A stretch of 64,000 nt of DNA from JAVKSL01 sp039583695 (GCA_039583695.1 JAVKSL010000001.1:1-64000); one strand, 5' to 3'. Numbered from the stretch's first letter, positions 1 to 9,458 are shown. A program made the numbers and translations. The notes: a model not told the origin generated them from the sequence alone.

Positions 1-249
1 GTGTCGACGATCATCGGCATCCGTCGCACCGTGAAGGACGCGGCGCTCGCCGCGCTGGCCGCGAAGCCCGGCCGGCCAAGAAACCCGACTGGGCGCTCGA
101 GGCGGCGCGTACCGAGATCACGCAGCTCAACCCAGGTGAAGGTCGTCTTCGAGCGGGCCCTTCTCGCCGAAGGGCTCGTCGACCTGATCACCCCCGAGCG
201 CTTGGAGTTCGACGAGGACGACCCGGCCCGCCCGATCCTGCTCGCGGTC
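1..249 (+). pseudogene. IS3-type transposase, 5' part, interrupted (cut by window edge)
   Basis: The window opens inside a transposase of the IS3-like integrase-core (rve, DDE) type. From about 135 the reading ends in PILLAVSD, which in this family normally runs on into an NGPQM-like stretch. Here it is cut at about 249 by a second element, and the continuation (NDPQMKS, then PTDQAWIETLF) resumes near 1228. Upstream of about 130 the sensible reading moves to another frame (a KKPDWALEAAR-like stretch), so the copy was decaying as well as interrupted. The assignment rests on recognising the DDE-core motifs. The true start is not in the window or cannot be placed. Confidence 0.7.
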
Positions 250-1227
250 TCCGATATTCATACTGAGTCCAGGTGATCGGGCTCTTGCCCGACAGGTCTA
301 GGTCTAGGGTCGGTCCTCTGCTGGTGGCCCGCATGATCTGGGCCGGGCACCGGTTCCGGACTGATCCGGCGGACCTCGATGCTCTGTGGGCCAAGCTGCC
401 CGCCGAGCGCAGCGAGGTGACGGTGATCATGGAGCCGACACGCAACGCCTGGGCGGTGCTGGCGGCCTGGTTTCGCTCCAAGGGGGCGACGGTGGTCATG
501 GTTCCCCCCGAGCAGGCAGCCGACCTGCGTGACTATTTCAACAAACACGCCAAGACAGACCGGCTCGATTCTCGGATCTTGGCCAAGGTGCCCTTGTTGC
601 ACGCCGACGGGCGGTGAAGATCCGCTCTAGGCTGGTGCATCGCCGCAGCACATCGATGGCTCGCCTGGACGCCCTCTTGGAAATCCTGGGTCCCGGCTGG
701 GTGGGCGCGATCGGCCCGGACATGGGGGTCACGGCTCTGCGGTTCTGTGCCCGTTATGCCAGCCCAGGCCGGGTCAAGCGCCTCGGGGCCAAGCGGCTGG
801 CGGAGTTCTTCAGGGTCTCGAGCCGAGGAGCGTGGAACCACGAGCGCGCAGCCGAGGTGATCGGCGCAGCAGACGCCAGCACGGCGCTGTGGGGCCCGAC
901 GGGACCGACTTCGAGGCTCTCGCTGACGATATCGCAATCGAGGCTCGCCTGGCGCTAGGCATCTGCGAGGAGATCAAGCTGCTCGACAAGCGGATCGCCG
1001 TTCTTTACGCGAAGGCTGACCCGAAGGCGATCGTGCGCTCCGCTCCCGGTGTCGGGGTGATCGGCGCCCCCCAGATCCTGGGTCGCCTCGGCGACCCGAC
1101 TCGCTTCGCCTCGCTCAGCGCCGTGCGCTCCTTCTCCGGGTTCGTTCCCGCCCAGGACTCCTCGGGATTACACGCCCGGGCCGCCGGTCCCACGAAGGCC
1201 GGCGACGCCTGCATCGGTTGAGAACTC
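250..1227 (+). pseudogene. IS110-family transposase remnant inserted in the IS3-type gene
   Basis: Three pieces in shifting frames read as one IS110-family (DEDD) transposase. Piece 1, about 273-615, contains EPTRNAWAVLAAWF and KTDRLDSRILAK, typical of the N-terminal catalytic domain. Piece 2, about 615-900, contains VKIRSRLVHRRSTSMARL. Piece 3, about 890-1221, contains RSAPGVGVIGAPQILGRLGD and VRSFSGFVPA, the IS116/IS110/IS902 C-terminal domain. A stop and frame change near 615 and another near 890 break it. Both ends are lost: the N-terminal first motif is missing and the C-terminus stops at GDACIG. The left non-coding end that would hold a bridge RNA in an intact IS110 element is only about 20 bases, so the copy should be immobile. 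Confidence 0.8.
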
Positions 1228-1606
1228 AACGACCCGCAGATGAAGTCCGACGCCACCAAGGCCTTCATGGCCGCCATGGCGGTTGCCCAGCACCACGGGC
1301 GCCCGCACACCCCGACGGACCAGGCATGGATCGAGACGCTCTTCGGCCACGTGAAGGGCGAGTGGCCGCACCTCGAGCGCGTCAGCGACCCGGCGCTCTT
1401 GGAGCACGAGCTCGACCGGGTGCGCACCGAGTACAACTCGGTGAGGCTCCATGCCGGCATCGGATATGTGACTCCGAACGACGAGCACGAAAGGACGCGG
1501 TGAGACCATCCGCGAGGCCCGCCGGCGGAGCCTCGATCGAGCGCGCCAAGAACGCCTCGACTACCATCGTCGGCACACCACCAACACCGGGGAGTCGGGC
1601 CGGTGA
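1228..1606 (+). pseudogene. IS3-type transposase, 3' part
   Basis: This is the continuation of the gene interrupted at 249. It begins with NDPQMKSDATKAFMAAMAV and runs through HGRPHTPTDQAWIETLFGH to RLHAGIGYVTPNDEHE, the last third of an IS3-type DDE core including the catalytic Glu region. At about 1497 the frame shifts: a stop follows ERTR, but one base over the reading goes on as GETIREARRRSLDRARQERL to a stop near 1604. The element's right edge probably lies at about 1645-1655, where the sequence changes to the tyrosine recombinase read on the other strand. It is both interrupted and frameshifted, hence non-functional. Confidence 0.75.
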
Positions 1607-1654
1607 CTTGGTTCATTTTCAGCCGGACTTCCGCGGCAAAGTCAGACACACCTC

Positions 1655-2466
1655 AGGGTGCGCCAGCCGACCCGCTGGCCGTGAGGATGGTCCTTGGGCA
1701 CGACCTCCACGAAGGGTGTGCCACCCCGACCGATATGCCAGTCGGCATGGGTCAAGCACAGCGCCTCACCGAGGCGAACATCCCTGTCTCATCAAGGTGG
1801 CGAACAACAACCGGTCGCGCAGCGATCCGCGCCATTCGCCGGTAGCGGCATCGAAGGTGGCGCAGCCGTCCAAGATGGCCACCACCTGGGCTGGGGTGAG
1901 CAGTGGTGGAGGACCTGAAGAGGATCGGCGCAGGCGCAGCGGGCTCGATGGCTGTCGGCGCCGGCTGCTCAGATGGACCAGCATCGGCCGGTAGCGGCCG
2001 CGCCGGGGCGGCCCGGCCGACGCTCTTGCGATCGCCACCCCTCGACCGTGGGCGTCGTGGTGGTGGCGGTAGAACGACACTACTGCCGCCAGGCGGGCCG
2101 ACTCGGTCGCCTCGGACACCTTCGACAGGGCTGGGGGGAGCGATCCCAGCGCTGTCACCGACGGTGCTAACCCGGTGGACAGCCACGTCACGAAGGCTTG
2201 CAGCGTAGGCACTCCGGGGTCCTCCCACGACAGCTCGGTCTCGGCGAGAAACGACCACCACAGCTGCAGGCCCTTCGCGTATGAGCGCACCGTGTCGGCG
2301 ACGTTCCGATCACCCGGTGGTACTCCAAGAACTCCTCGATCGGCTCAATGCAGCGGTGATCGTCACCGAGCACGGTCCACGTCCGGCCGCCATCGGCCAA
2401 ATCGATCGACCGCATCCGCATCTGTCCCTTCGTTAGCCACGTTGTCGTAGAGGGCAGGATAACCAT
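1655..2466 (-). pseudogene. Tyrosine recombinase (phage-type integrase), frameshifted and truncated by the IS
   Basis: Read on the minus strand, three segments in different frames give a site-specific tyrosine recombinase. The N-terminal part (2466 to about 2310) includes EPIEEFLEYHRVIGTSP. The SAM-like core-binding domain (about 2290 to 1790) includes YAKGLQLWWSFLAETELSW, and LLTPAQVVAILDGC opens the catalytic domain. A last short piece (about 1770 to 1680) reads RLGEALCLTHADWHIGRGG. Frameshifts fall near 2305 and 1780. The catalytic H-x-x-R and Tyr regions are absent because the reading is cut at about 1660 by the IS3-type element. It is a dead integrase, either from a resident mobile element or a transposon-type recombinase. 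Confidence 0.75.
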
Positions 2467-2903
2467 TCGACAACGACAAGTGGTGGATGCTTCAGCGCCC
2501 GTTTGCTACGTCAAAGACGCCCGGATTTCCGTTACGGATAACCCGAGCAGCAACCGGTCTCTAGCATGCTACCCCGAGACCGTGGCGGACGGGCCAAGTC
2601 TCGTCGACGCCCTCCGAGGCGGCGGGCCCTTCGAGCTCGTCGATCGCCGCTGCGCTGCCCCGAGGGGCCGTCAGCGCAACGTGGAGGCCCGGGGCCGGGC
2701 GCTGGATCTTTCCATCCTCCTTAGGACTTTGGCTTAGGCTTAGGGGCCCGCACTCCCGGGTCCCCGCAGGCCCCTCCACACTGTCCGCCGGCTGGCTGGA
2801 CCCCGGGTGTCCGCGGGGGCTGGTCAGCCGGGCGGGGCACCTCCTCCCGGCGCGGCGGGTTCTGGGCCGGAGGGGCGCCTGAGCCCGGCGCGGCGGCCCA
2901 GCC
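2467..2903. other. Intergenic stretch without a convincing gene
   Basis: About 440 bases lie between the dead recombinase and the first large regulator. An 85-codon plus-strand reading at 2480-2737 has no recognisable domain and I do not call it. Near its end is GCTTAGGCTTAGGG (about 2733-2746), a 14-base motif that recurs just behind the DNA ligase gene and the peroxiredoxin gene. Further on are GC-rich, partly self-complementary runs (for example around 2750-2780) of no clear identity. Confidence 0.5.
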
Positions 2904-5900
2904 TCAAAGGTCCAGATCGGCGCGCCAGCGACGGAGATCGGCCTTGTTGCGCACGCCCAGCTTCGCGTAAGCGTGCGACAGGTGGGTCTCTACAGTACGC
3001 GCCGACAGGTACATCGCTCGGGCCATCTCCTTGACGCTGGCCCCGCCCGCGGCCAGCTCCGCGACCCGGCGCTCCTGGTCGCTCAGGCCGCCCGCTCCCC
3101 GAGCGCGCCGTCTCCTCCCGCCGGCCGCGCTCAGCTCGGCGTGCGCAACCGCGGCCAGTGGTGCGGCCCCCCGCGCCTCGGCCGTCGCGAGGACCTCGGC
3201 GAGCAGGCCCCGGGCCGCCGGCAGCTTGCCGTGGCGTCCCAAAAAAATGCCGTAGCGCAGTCCGATCAATGCCCGGTGCAACGGCATGACCGAGCAAGCG
3301 GCCAGGGCCCCCAGGTAGAGGTCGTTCGCAGTCTCGTCGTCCCCGGCCTCGGCCGTTGCTCCCGCGCGCCCCCCCAGGGCCAGCATCGCCGGCCAGGTAC
3401 AGCACAAGAGCCCGTTCTCGCGGTCCAGCCACCCTGCCAGCCTGCCGGCCTCATCGGGACGACCTGCGGCCAGGTTCGCCTCGATGGCCCCCGCTGCCCA
3501 GCGCGCGGTTGCGAGAGAGGCCACGCCCGCCGCCGCCGCCGCGGGTTCCAGATCGAGATAGCACCGAGCGGCATCGGAGTACGCTCCCCCAATCGCCAGA
3601 TGCTGCGCCCGTATCGTGCCCAGGCAAAAGGCGGCGAAGTGCGAGCGGACGCCGCCCGAAGCTTCCAGCTCGTCGCAGATGGCCGCCGATTCCCCGACCC
3701 GGCCCAGCCAGGCGAGGGCCTCCGCGCGCAGCAAGGACAGCCGGGGCACCCCGAGGAGGTCCCCCCCTCCGCCGGTCTCTTGGGTGCCGGCCAGGACGCC
3801 GGCCGGATTCCCCTCGTTCAGCAGGATCGAAGCCCGCAACGCCGCCAGGGCCACCCCCGAGCGCAGGGAAGCGCTGCTACGATACTGCCGCGCGGCCCAA
3901 AGGATGAGCTCATGGGCTTCGTCGTAGCGCTCCACGAAGGCCAGAGAAGCGGGATGGATCAGGAACAGGTTGAGAGAGCGCGCGGACTCCTCCCACTCGG
4001 GGCCACGGCCCTGGCGCGCGGCTGCTGCCGCGCGCTCGATGACCTGCAGCCCTGAGGGGTCGCCCAGGTTGAGGCACATGTAGGCGCGCAACGCGCCCAG
4101 CAAAGCGGGCTCGGGTGCGGGCCAGACCGGTGCCGAGGCGGGGTCCAGCAGGTCCAGGGCAGCGCGCGGTCCGTCGGCCTCCCAGGCCGCGTGCGCGCGA
4201 TCCGCCAAGACCCTCGCGAGCGAGCCGGGAGCGTAACCAGCCTCCGCCGCCTGGCCTCCGCGAGGAGCTAGCCCCGACGCTCCGAACCCAAGGGCCCTGA
4301 CCTCGAAGGTCCCGGGCGAGACAGGCCCGCAGCCCTTGCCACCGGGCCTGGCCAGCTCGTCATTCCCGGGCCTGGCCAGCTGATCGAGAGCCTCACCGTA
4401 TGTGGTCATGGCGTCGTCGATCTCACCAGCGAAGGCCTCGCACCGCGCCAACTTGCCCAGGATCGCGCCCCGGCGTTCCGGCGCGACGGGACACTCCGCC
4501 AGCGTGCGGTACACCTCGGCGGCCTCGGTCGGGCAGTCGGCAGCAAACAGGGCATCGGCGAGCCGACCGAGCAGCTCTGCGTCGGCGTGCTGCCCTGCAA
4601 GGCGAACCGCGGACCGCAGGTGGGCCAGCCCCGTGCTGATCGCGCCTGAGGCCAGGGCCATCCGCCCAGCCTCGATGACGACCGCAAGGGCTCGAGGGAC
4701 GCCGACCATGTCCGCGGCGATCGCGTGCGGTGCCGCTGCCAGCCACTCTCCAGCTCCAGCGAGATGCTCGAAGGCCCGGATGTGCAAATCCCGGCGGCGG
4801 TCAGGCAGGGTGTCCTCCAGAGCTGAGCTGGCGACCAGCTCCTGGCTGAACTCTGCGTCACCTGCATCCGTCCAACGCAGGATGCCCGCCCTCACGAGTG
4901 AGTCGAAGGCCTCGACGAACACATCCTCGGCCAAGCCTGTCATCGCCTCCAGCACGCCCAGGCGCGCCCGCAGCCCGAGCACCGCCGCGGCCTGGGCACA
5001 AGCAAGCGCCTCCGGGCCGAGCCCACCCAGTTGCCGGAGCACCAGGGTCCGACGAAGGCTTGCCAGGGACCTGACGTCGCCTCCCGGCACTTCGCCACTC
5101 CGGGCGACGATGCACGCCACCTCCGTGAGCAGCAAAGGGTTGCCCCGTGCCAGGTCCCATGCCTGGGTCCTCGCACGCGGGGTCAAGGGCCCTCGACACG
5201 CGCCGCCCGGGTCAAGGGGCATGATGTCTGGGTTCCCTGCTTGGGGGGAACCAGCGGCCCATCCGGGATCGGGCTCCCGGGAGTCTCGTGCGTTCGTGCG
5301 GGCGCCCTGGCCGGATAAGGCGACGAGGTGGGTGAGCAAGGCAGAGCTCGCCTGCTCGCTCAGGGGCACCACCTCGATGGTCCGTGCGCAGCCCTCGCGG
5401 GCGAGGGTTGCCGCGAGCGCGGCTGCGTCGGCGGGCCATTGCCTCAGAGCACCCACGGTGACCACCCGAGATCCGGCCATCCGGCGGGCGAGGAAACACA
5501 CTAGCTCGAGCGAGTCGCGATCTGCCCAGTGGAGGTCGTCTAGCAGCAACAGCACCGGACCCTGTTTCGACCAGGCAGTCAGCGCCGATCGTGCCGCCTC
5601 GAAGATCGCCGCGCGGCGGGCGCGGGGCCCTTGCTCGGCCAGGGCAGCCGGCGTTGCCGGGGGGACACCGCAATCAAGGTCCCCGAAGAGCTGCTCCGCG
5701 AACGCGAAAGGCAGCGAGCTCTCGACCGGGGAGCCTCCGGCCCGCCGCACCAAGAACGCTCCGTGTGCTTTGGTCATGCCCTCCGCCATCTGCGCCGCGG
5801 CCTCCAGCAGGGCGGTCTTGCCGGTGCCCGCCTCCCCGACCAGCAGGAGGGTGAGGCCCTGGCCCTGCAGCGCGGCACCGAGGTTGGCCTCGATCGCCCG

Positions 5901-5996
5901 CAGCGCATCTTGTCTCTCGTACAGCACGGATCGACCACCCCGGGCACCGGATCTCTTGCGGCCCGAGCGGAACTTTAGCCTCACTTGGCCCGCCAT
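2904..5996 (-). CDS. Large ATP-binding LuxR-family (LAL) transcriptional regulator
   Basis: A protein of about 1030 residues with the LAL/MalT-like plan. An N-terminal AAA-type ATPase has Walker A GEAGTGKT at residues 54-61 and a Walker B-like LLLLDDLHWAD near 150. A long helical, TPR-like middle follows, and the end is a LuxR-type helix-turn-helix (LSDQERRVAELAAGG, then YLSARTVETHLSHAYAKLGV). It should be a cytoplasmic, nucleotide-dependent activator; no target can be deduced. The frame is open to 6791, but homology-like sequence begins near VLYERQDALRAIE, so I place the start at the ATG at 5996; a GTG about 70 bases further in is equally possible. It faces away from the regulator at 6453, with a palindromic repeat in the shared upstream region. 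The sequence around residues 255-300 is proline/glycine-rich and looks like a lineage-specific insertion. Confidence 0.85.
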   Translation of the reverse strand: MAGQVRLKFRSGRKRSGARGGRSVLYERQDALRAIEANLGAALQGQGLTLLLVGEAGTGKTALLEAAAQMAEGMTKAHGAFLVRRAGGSPVESSLPFAFAEQLFGDLDCGVPPATPAALAEQGPRARRAAIFEAARSALTAWSKQGPVLLLLDDLHWADRDSLELVCFLARRMAGSRVVTVGALRQWPADAAALAATLAREGCARTIEVVPLSEQASSALLTHLVALSGQGARTNARDSREPDPGWAAGSPQAGNPDIMPLDPGGACRGPLTPRARTQAWDLARGNPLLLTEVACIVARSGEVPGGDVRSLASLRRTLVLRQLGGLGPEALACAQAAAVLGLRARLGVLEAMTGLAEDVFVEAFDSLVRAGILRWTDAGDAEFSQELVASSALEDTLPDRRRDLHIRAFEHLAGAGEWLAAAPHAIAADMVGVPRALAVVIEAGRMALASGAISTGLAHLRSAVRLAGQHADAELLGRLADALFAADCPTEAAEVYRTLAECPVAPERRGAILGKLARCEAFAGEIDDAMTTYGEALDQLARPGNDELARPGGKGCGPVSPGTFEVRALGFGASGLAPRGGQAAEAGYAPGSLARVLADRAHAAWEADGPRAALDLLDPASAPVWPAPEPALLGALRAYMCLNLGDPSGLQVIERAAAAARQGRGPEWEESARSLNLFLIHPASLAFVERYDEAHELILWAARQYRSSASLRSGVALAALRASILLNEGNPAGVLAGTQETGGGGDLLGVPRLSLLRAEALAWLGRVGESAAICDELEASGGVRSHFAAFCLGTIRAQHLAIGGAYSDAARCYLDLEPAAAAAGVASLATARWAAGAIEANLAAGRPDEAGRLAGWLDRENGLLCCTWPAMLALGGRAGATAEAGDDETANDLYLGALAACSVMPLHRALIGLRYGIFLGRHGKLPAARGLLAEVLATAEARGAAPLAAVAHAELSAAGGRRRRARGAGGLSDQERRVAELAAGGASVKEMARAMYLSARTVETHLSHAYAKLGVRNKADLRRWRADLDL

Positions 5997-6060
5997 GCCA
6001 TGCCGCCGGAGGACCTCATCTCGTGACCATCGGGGATCGGATGGACCCTCCCTCGCCGCA

Positions 6061-6168
6061 TTTAGGGGCTGGCAGAGAACAACCTGGGCCGCGGGCACAG
6101 CTATAGCCCTGATGAGGACCGCATTTGGGCGGCTTCGCCGCCCGGGTTGTTCTCGTACAGGCCCGTAG
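6061..6168. repeat. 108-bp terminal-inverted-repeat element, copy A
   Basis: Arms of about 33 bases face each other (left arm includes GAGAACAACCTGGGC; right arm reads the same on the other strand as GAGAACAACCCGGGC), separated by about 41 bases. A near-identical element occurs at 41041-41147, and the central 34 bases (GGCACAGCTATAGCCCTGAT and what follows) match exactly. A relative with the same length and ends lies at 24042-24148. Copy A sits between two divergently oriented genes, so it is not simply a transcription terminator. A MITE-like non-autonomous element is the likeliest reading. Confidence 0.8.
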
Positions 6169-6222
6169 CGATCAGGGTTTTTTACGGATGCAACCACGGG
6201 CCGCGAGGCTGATACTGGTCCC

Positions 6223-6456
6223 ATGAGCCAGGAGGCAGCCGAACAGCGGGACGACCGCCGCCTGGGTGACCAAGGCCGCAGCGACCACACCGAGGTCATA
6301 GCCATCGAGCTTCGAATAGACTCAAGTGGTCGCCCAGTGGGCTGGCTCCGCTGCGGGAACGGTCCGGCGAGCAGCTTCGAGGGCTGGCTCGCACTGATGG
6401 CCGAGTGCGCCCAGAGGTCCCAGGCGGCCAGCCCCGCCGAGGGGACCGCCGGGTGA
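6223..6456 (+). CDS. Small conserved-looking protein coupled to a regulator gene
   Basis: A 77-residue soluble protein with no named domain. The centre has a short beta-like stretch (IAIELRIDSSGRPVGWLRC) followed by a helix-forming SSFEGWLALMAECAQ. The stop (TGA at 6454-6456) overlaps the GTG start of the next gene by four bases, with GAGGGG just upstream, which implies translational coupling to the MalT/BTAD-like regulator. A second small protein at 18125 shows the same pattern (FEFSGLLELLSVIE) and also stands directly before a large LuxR regulator, so the two may be paralogues working with such regulators. That role is inference from position and similarity by eye. It is supported as a gene by the overlap, the ATG start and the parallel case. 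Confidence 0.6.
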   Translation: MSQEAAEQRDDRRLGDQGRSDHTEVIAIELRIDSSGRPVGWLRCGNGPASSFEGWLALMAECAQRSQAASPAEGTAG

Positions 6457-9400
6457 ACACAGCGAGCAAGCCCAGGGACGAGGACCGGGTGGCAGGCGCA
6501 TGCTGGCCCGCTGGAGGCTTGCACCGACCACGCCTGGAGGCGGTCCTGAACACCCTGGCGACCAAGCACCTGGGACTGGTTCTGGCACCCCCGGGGTCGG
6601 GCAAGACCACTCTCATCTCGTCCTGGGCCCGAGGCTTCGGGGTGACCGTGGCGTGGTGCCCGGGGGAGGAGCTCGCTCACCGGGGGGAGGCGATTCTCAG
6701 CGAACTTGCAGCGCGCTCTACAGCTGAGCCAGCCCTGGCAGCACAGCACGGGACCAGGCCGAGTCTGGTCATCGTGCTCGAAGACCTCCACCTGCTAGCA
6801 GGCAGCGCGGCGGAGCGGGCGGTTTCTATGTTCCTAGGTCGCTTGCCCCCAGGCGTACGGGTAGTGGTCTCGGGCCGCCAGGTCCCCGATTTGAGCCTGT
6901 CCCGCTTCCGGCTCGAGGAAGACCTAGTGGAAGTGGGCCCCGACGACCTGAGGTTCCGGATATGGGAGACCGAGGCGCTCTTCCGGGACCATTACCGCTG
7001 TCCCATGCTTCCCGAGGAGCTCTCGACTCTCACGGCCAGGACGGATGGCTGGGCCGCCGGGATCCAACTTTTCCACCTCGCCGCCCGTGATTGCTCCCCC
7101 GCAGAACGCACCCGGCTGCTCTCGGGCTTCGGTGCCCGCTCTCGTCCGGTAACGGAGTACCTCGCAGAGAATGTGCTCACGAGCTTGGACCCGCAACTCG
7201 TCGAGTTCATGGTCAGGACCTCGGCGCTTGGTGTCCTGACCGGAGAGTTGTGTGACCAGCTGCTCGGTACCAGCGGGAGCTCGGCAATCCTGGCGGAGCT
7301 GGAAAGGCGACAGCTTTTCGTCTCCCGAGTCGGCGAGAGCGACTCGAGTGCGGGCGATGCCTACCGCTACCACACCATCCTGCGAGCGTACCTCGACGGT
7401 TGCCTGGTGGCGGAGCTCGGCGAGGCAGGGGCCCGAGCCTGGCATTACAAGGTGGCCCTCCTCCTGCTCGGAGGGGCACAGCTCGAGGAAGCCCTACCCT
7501 CTTTTTGCCGGGCAGAGGCCTGGGGGAAGGTCGGGGCGGTGCTGGCGCGGCTGAACCTGGAGAGCCCGGTCATCAGTGGCCCCGCGCTCATTTGCGGGAG
7601 CACGATGGACGTGGTGCCCCAGCACATCTTGAATTCCGATCCGTGGGTTGCACTGGCGAGGGCGCGCTGTCACTTGGCCTCTGGGCAGCTCGAGGCGGCT
7701 CTCGCGCTCTACCGGCAATGCGAGCCTGCTCTTCCCAGCCGAGGAGCGGACACCTGCCGTGCCGAGATGCTCGCTGTGTCGGCGTGGGCCAACCCCCTGC
7801 CGACTCCCGCACCGGAATGGACCAACGTGCTACGCCGAGCCATGGCCTTTGACCCTCTCCAGGCTGCTCGCTCGCCCAAAGGACCAAACGGCGAGGTCGC
7901 CCCGGCTGTGACTGGAGGCCTGGAGATGTTGGTCGAGGGTCTGTCCATGCTGGCAGCCGGCCGGACGGGGGCAGCTGCGCCGCTTCTCTTGAGCGCCGCG
8001 CAGCAGGTGTCCAGTCCCGTCGCGGGCCTTGGGGCCCGGCTGGGAGCGCTGCTGGCGGACCTGCTCGGCCGGCGCGACCCCGCCAGCCTCGAAGCCGGAG
8101 GCCGGCGCGCCCGGGCAATGGCCGCCGAGGCCGAGCGTCTTGGCTGTCCCTGGCTCGCCCGCCAGGCCTACGCCCTGCTCTCTCTGGTGGGGACTCCCTC
8201 GGTTGCCGGCCAGGTGGCCCGGCAGTGCATTCAAGACGGTGACCCTTGGGGAGCCGCTCTGGCACGCCTGCTGGAAGTAGCGGGCCGGCTGGAGCTTGGC
8301 AAGGACCCGGTGGAGGCGTGCTCCGTTGCCGCCAGCGCATTCCGAGCTCTCGGCGCCAGCACGCTCGAGGCCTGGGCGCTGGCCTGCCAGGCTCTCGCCG
8401 AAGCTCGTTCCGACCACCCTGGCGCAGAACAAGTATGTCGGGCTGCCGAGGCCATCGCAAGGCGAGCCGGAGTCCCCGGCGCCTCCGCCCTCGCGCACCT
8501 CGCTCTGGGCCAGCTCGCCGACGACACCAGCTCGCGCAGCCGTCGAGCCGATCACCTCCGCCTGGCTCGCCTGCTGGCGCGCGACTGCGGTCTGGGCATC
8601 CTCGAGGTGCCGCCTAGGTCCCCGAAGCAACTGGCTGCGGCCCGGAACGTCCTGGCGGGCCCCAGCCCCGAAGGGCCAGGCACAACAGGAGTGCTCCCGA
8701 CACCCCATCTCGCCTCCTGCCGGCCGGTCGCCACGTCCGCCGGCCAGCCCCAGGACCGATCCCTTTCAGTGAGCTGCTTCGGCCGGCTCGTTGCCCGCCG
8801 GGGCGAGGAGGCGTTGGACTTGGGCGAGCTGCGGCCCCGCGTCCGTGCCCTACTGGCGCTCTTGGCGGTACGTCAACCCCACGCCGTGCACCGGGAGGTG
8901 CTGATCGAAGCGCTCTGGCCCGAGTCCGACCCACGCTCGAGCGGGCACTGCCTGCAGACCGCCGTGTCGTCGCTGCGCCGGGCCCTGGCCTCAGGCGAGG
9001 CATGCTCGAACGTGGTAGCGCGCCACGGTGAGGCCTACCTGCTTGTAGGGGCGCGTGTCGACGTGGCGGAGCTGCGTGAGGCTCTCGTCCGCGCTGCGGC
9101 CGCGCGCCGCGCCGGGGACAGCGAGTCTGAGGCAGGGGCGCTGCGGCGCGCCCTCGCGATGCGCCCGGACGAGCTGCTAGAGGAGCTGGGGCCTGCGGAC
9201 TGGGTGGTGCGCGAGCGCGAGGACCTTCGCTGGGACATGGTCGCCGCTGCGGAGAGGCTCGCGGACCTGGAGCTGGCTGCCGGTCGTCCACACGACGCCC
9301 TGAGCGCGGCGCGCCGGGGCTTGGACATGGACCCCTACCGCGAGTCGATGTGGCGCCTGGCCGGGCGTGCGGCCCAGGCTGCTGACGACCAGGGGCTTCG

Positions 9401-9458
9401 CGCTCAGCTGGAGCGGGGACGTGCGGACGCGCTGGCCGAGCTGGGCCTCATTATTTGA
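6453..9458 (+). CDS. MalT-like ATPase fused to a SARP/BTAD-type activator domain
   Basis: About 1001 residues. The N-terminal STAND/MalT-like ATPase has Walker A APPGSGKTT near residues 45-53, followed by VIVLEDLHLLAG and a VSGRQ-type sensor region. A long repeat-rich middle follows. The last 240 residues form a bacterial transcriptional activator domain of the SARP kind (CFGRLVARRGEEALDLGELR, then EVLIEALWPESDP, SLRRAL and the ARRGLDMDPYRESMWRL tail). The organisation is inverted relative to classical SARPs, in which the winged helix is N-terminal; here the DNA-binding and BTAD part is C-terminal. I chose the GTG at 6453 because it overlaps the preceding stop and follows GAGGGG; an ATG at 6405 is in frame. 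The signal sensed and the targets are unknown. Confidence 0.85.
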   Translation: MNTASKPRDEDRVAGACWPAGGLHRPRLEAVLNTLATKHLGLVLAPPGSGKTTLISSWARGFGVTVAWCPGEELAHRGEAILSELAARSTAEPALAAQHGTRPSLVIVLEDLHLLAGSAAERAVSMFLGRLPPGVRVVVSGRQVPDLSLSRFRLEEDLVEVGPDDLRFRIWETEALFRDHYRCPMLPEELSTLTARTDGWAAGIQLFHLAARDCSPAERTRLLSGFGARSRPVTEYLAENVLTSLDPQLVEFMVRTSALGVLTGELCDQLLGTSGSSAILAELERRQLFVSRVGESDSSAGDAYRYHTILRAYLDGCLVAELGEAGARAWHYKVALLLLGGAQLEEALPSFCRAEAWGKVGAVLARLNLESPVISGPALICGSTMDVVPQHILNSDPWVALARARCHLASGQLEAALALYRQCEPALPSRGADTCRAEMLAVSAWANPLPTPAPEWTNVLRRAMAFDPLQAARSPKGPNGEVAPAVTGGLEMLVEGLSMLAAGRTGAAAPLLLSAAQQVSSPVAGLGARLGALLADLLGRRDPASLEAGGRRARAMAAEAERLGCPWLARQAYALLSLVGTPSVAGQVARQCIQDGDPWGAALARLLEVAGRLELGKDPVEACSVAASAFRALGASTLEAWALACQALAEARSDHPGAEQVCRAAEAIARRAGVPGASALAHLALGQLADDTSSRSRRADHLRLARLLARDCGLGILEVPPRSPKQLAAARNVLAGPSPEGPGTTGVLPTPHLASCRPVATSAGQPQDRSLSVSCFGRLVARRGEEALDLGELRPRVRALLALLAVRQPHAVHREVLIEALWPESDPRSSGHCLQTAVSSLRRALASGEACSNVVARHGEAYLLVGARVDVAELREALVRAAAARRAGDSESEAGALRRALAMRPDELLEELGPADWVVREREDLRWDMVAAAERLADLELAAGRPHDALSAARRGLDMDPYRESMWRLAGRAAQAADDQGLRAQLERGRADALAELGLII

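Noticed and set aside
250..1227. A functional IS110 element with bridge RNA
   Set aside because: Both ends and parts of the gene are missing and there is no room for the bridge RNA region.
2480..2737. 85-codon open frame
   Set aside because: No domain, biased composition and no RBS; it lies in mobile wreckage. Treated as non-coding.
6104..6125. CTGATGA in the centre of the palindromic elements A and B, like a hammerhead ribozyme core
   Set aside because: The required GAAA after the second stem and a NUH cleavage site in a third stem are absent, so I see no ribozyme.
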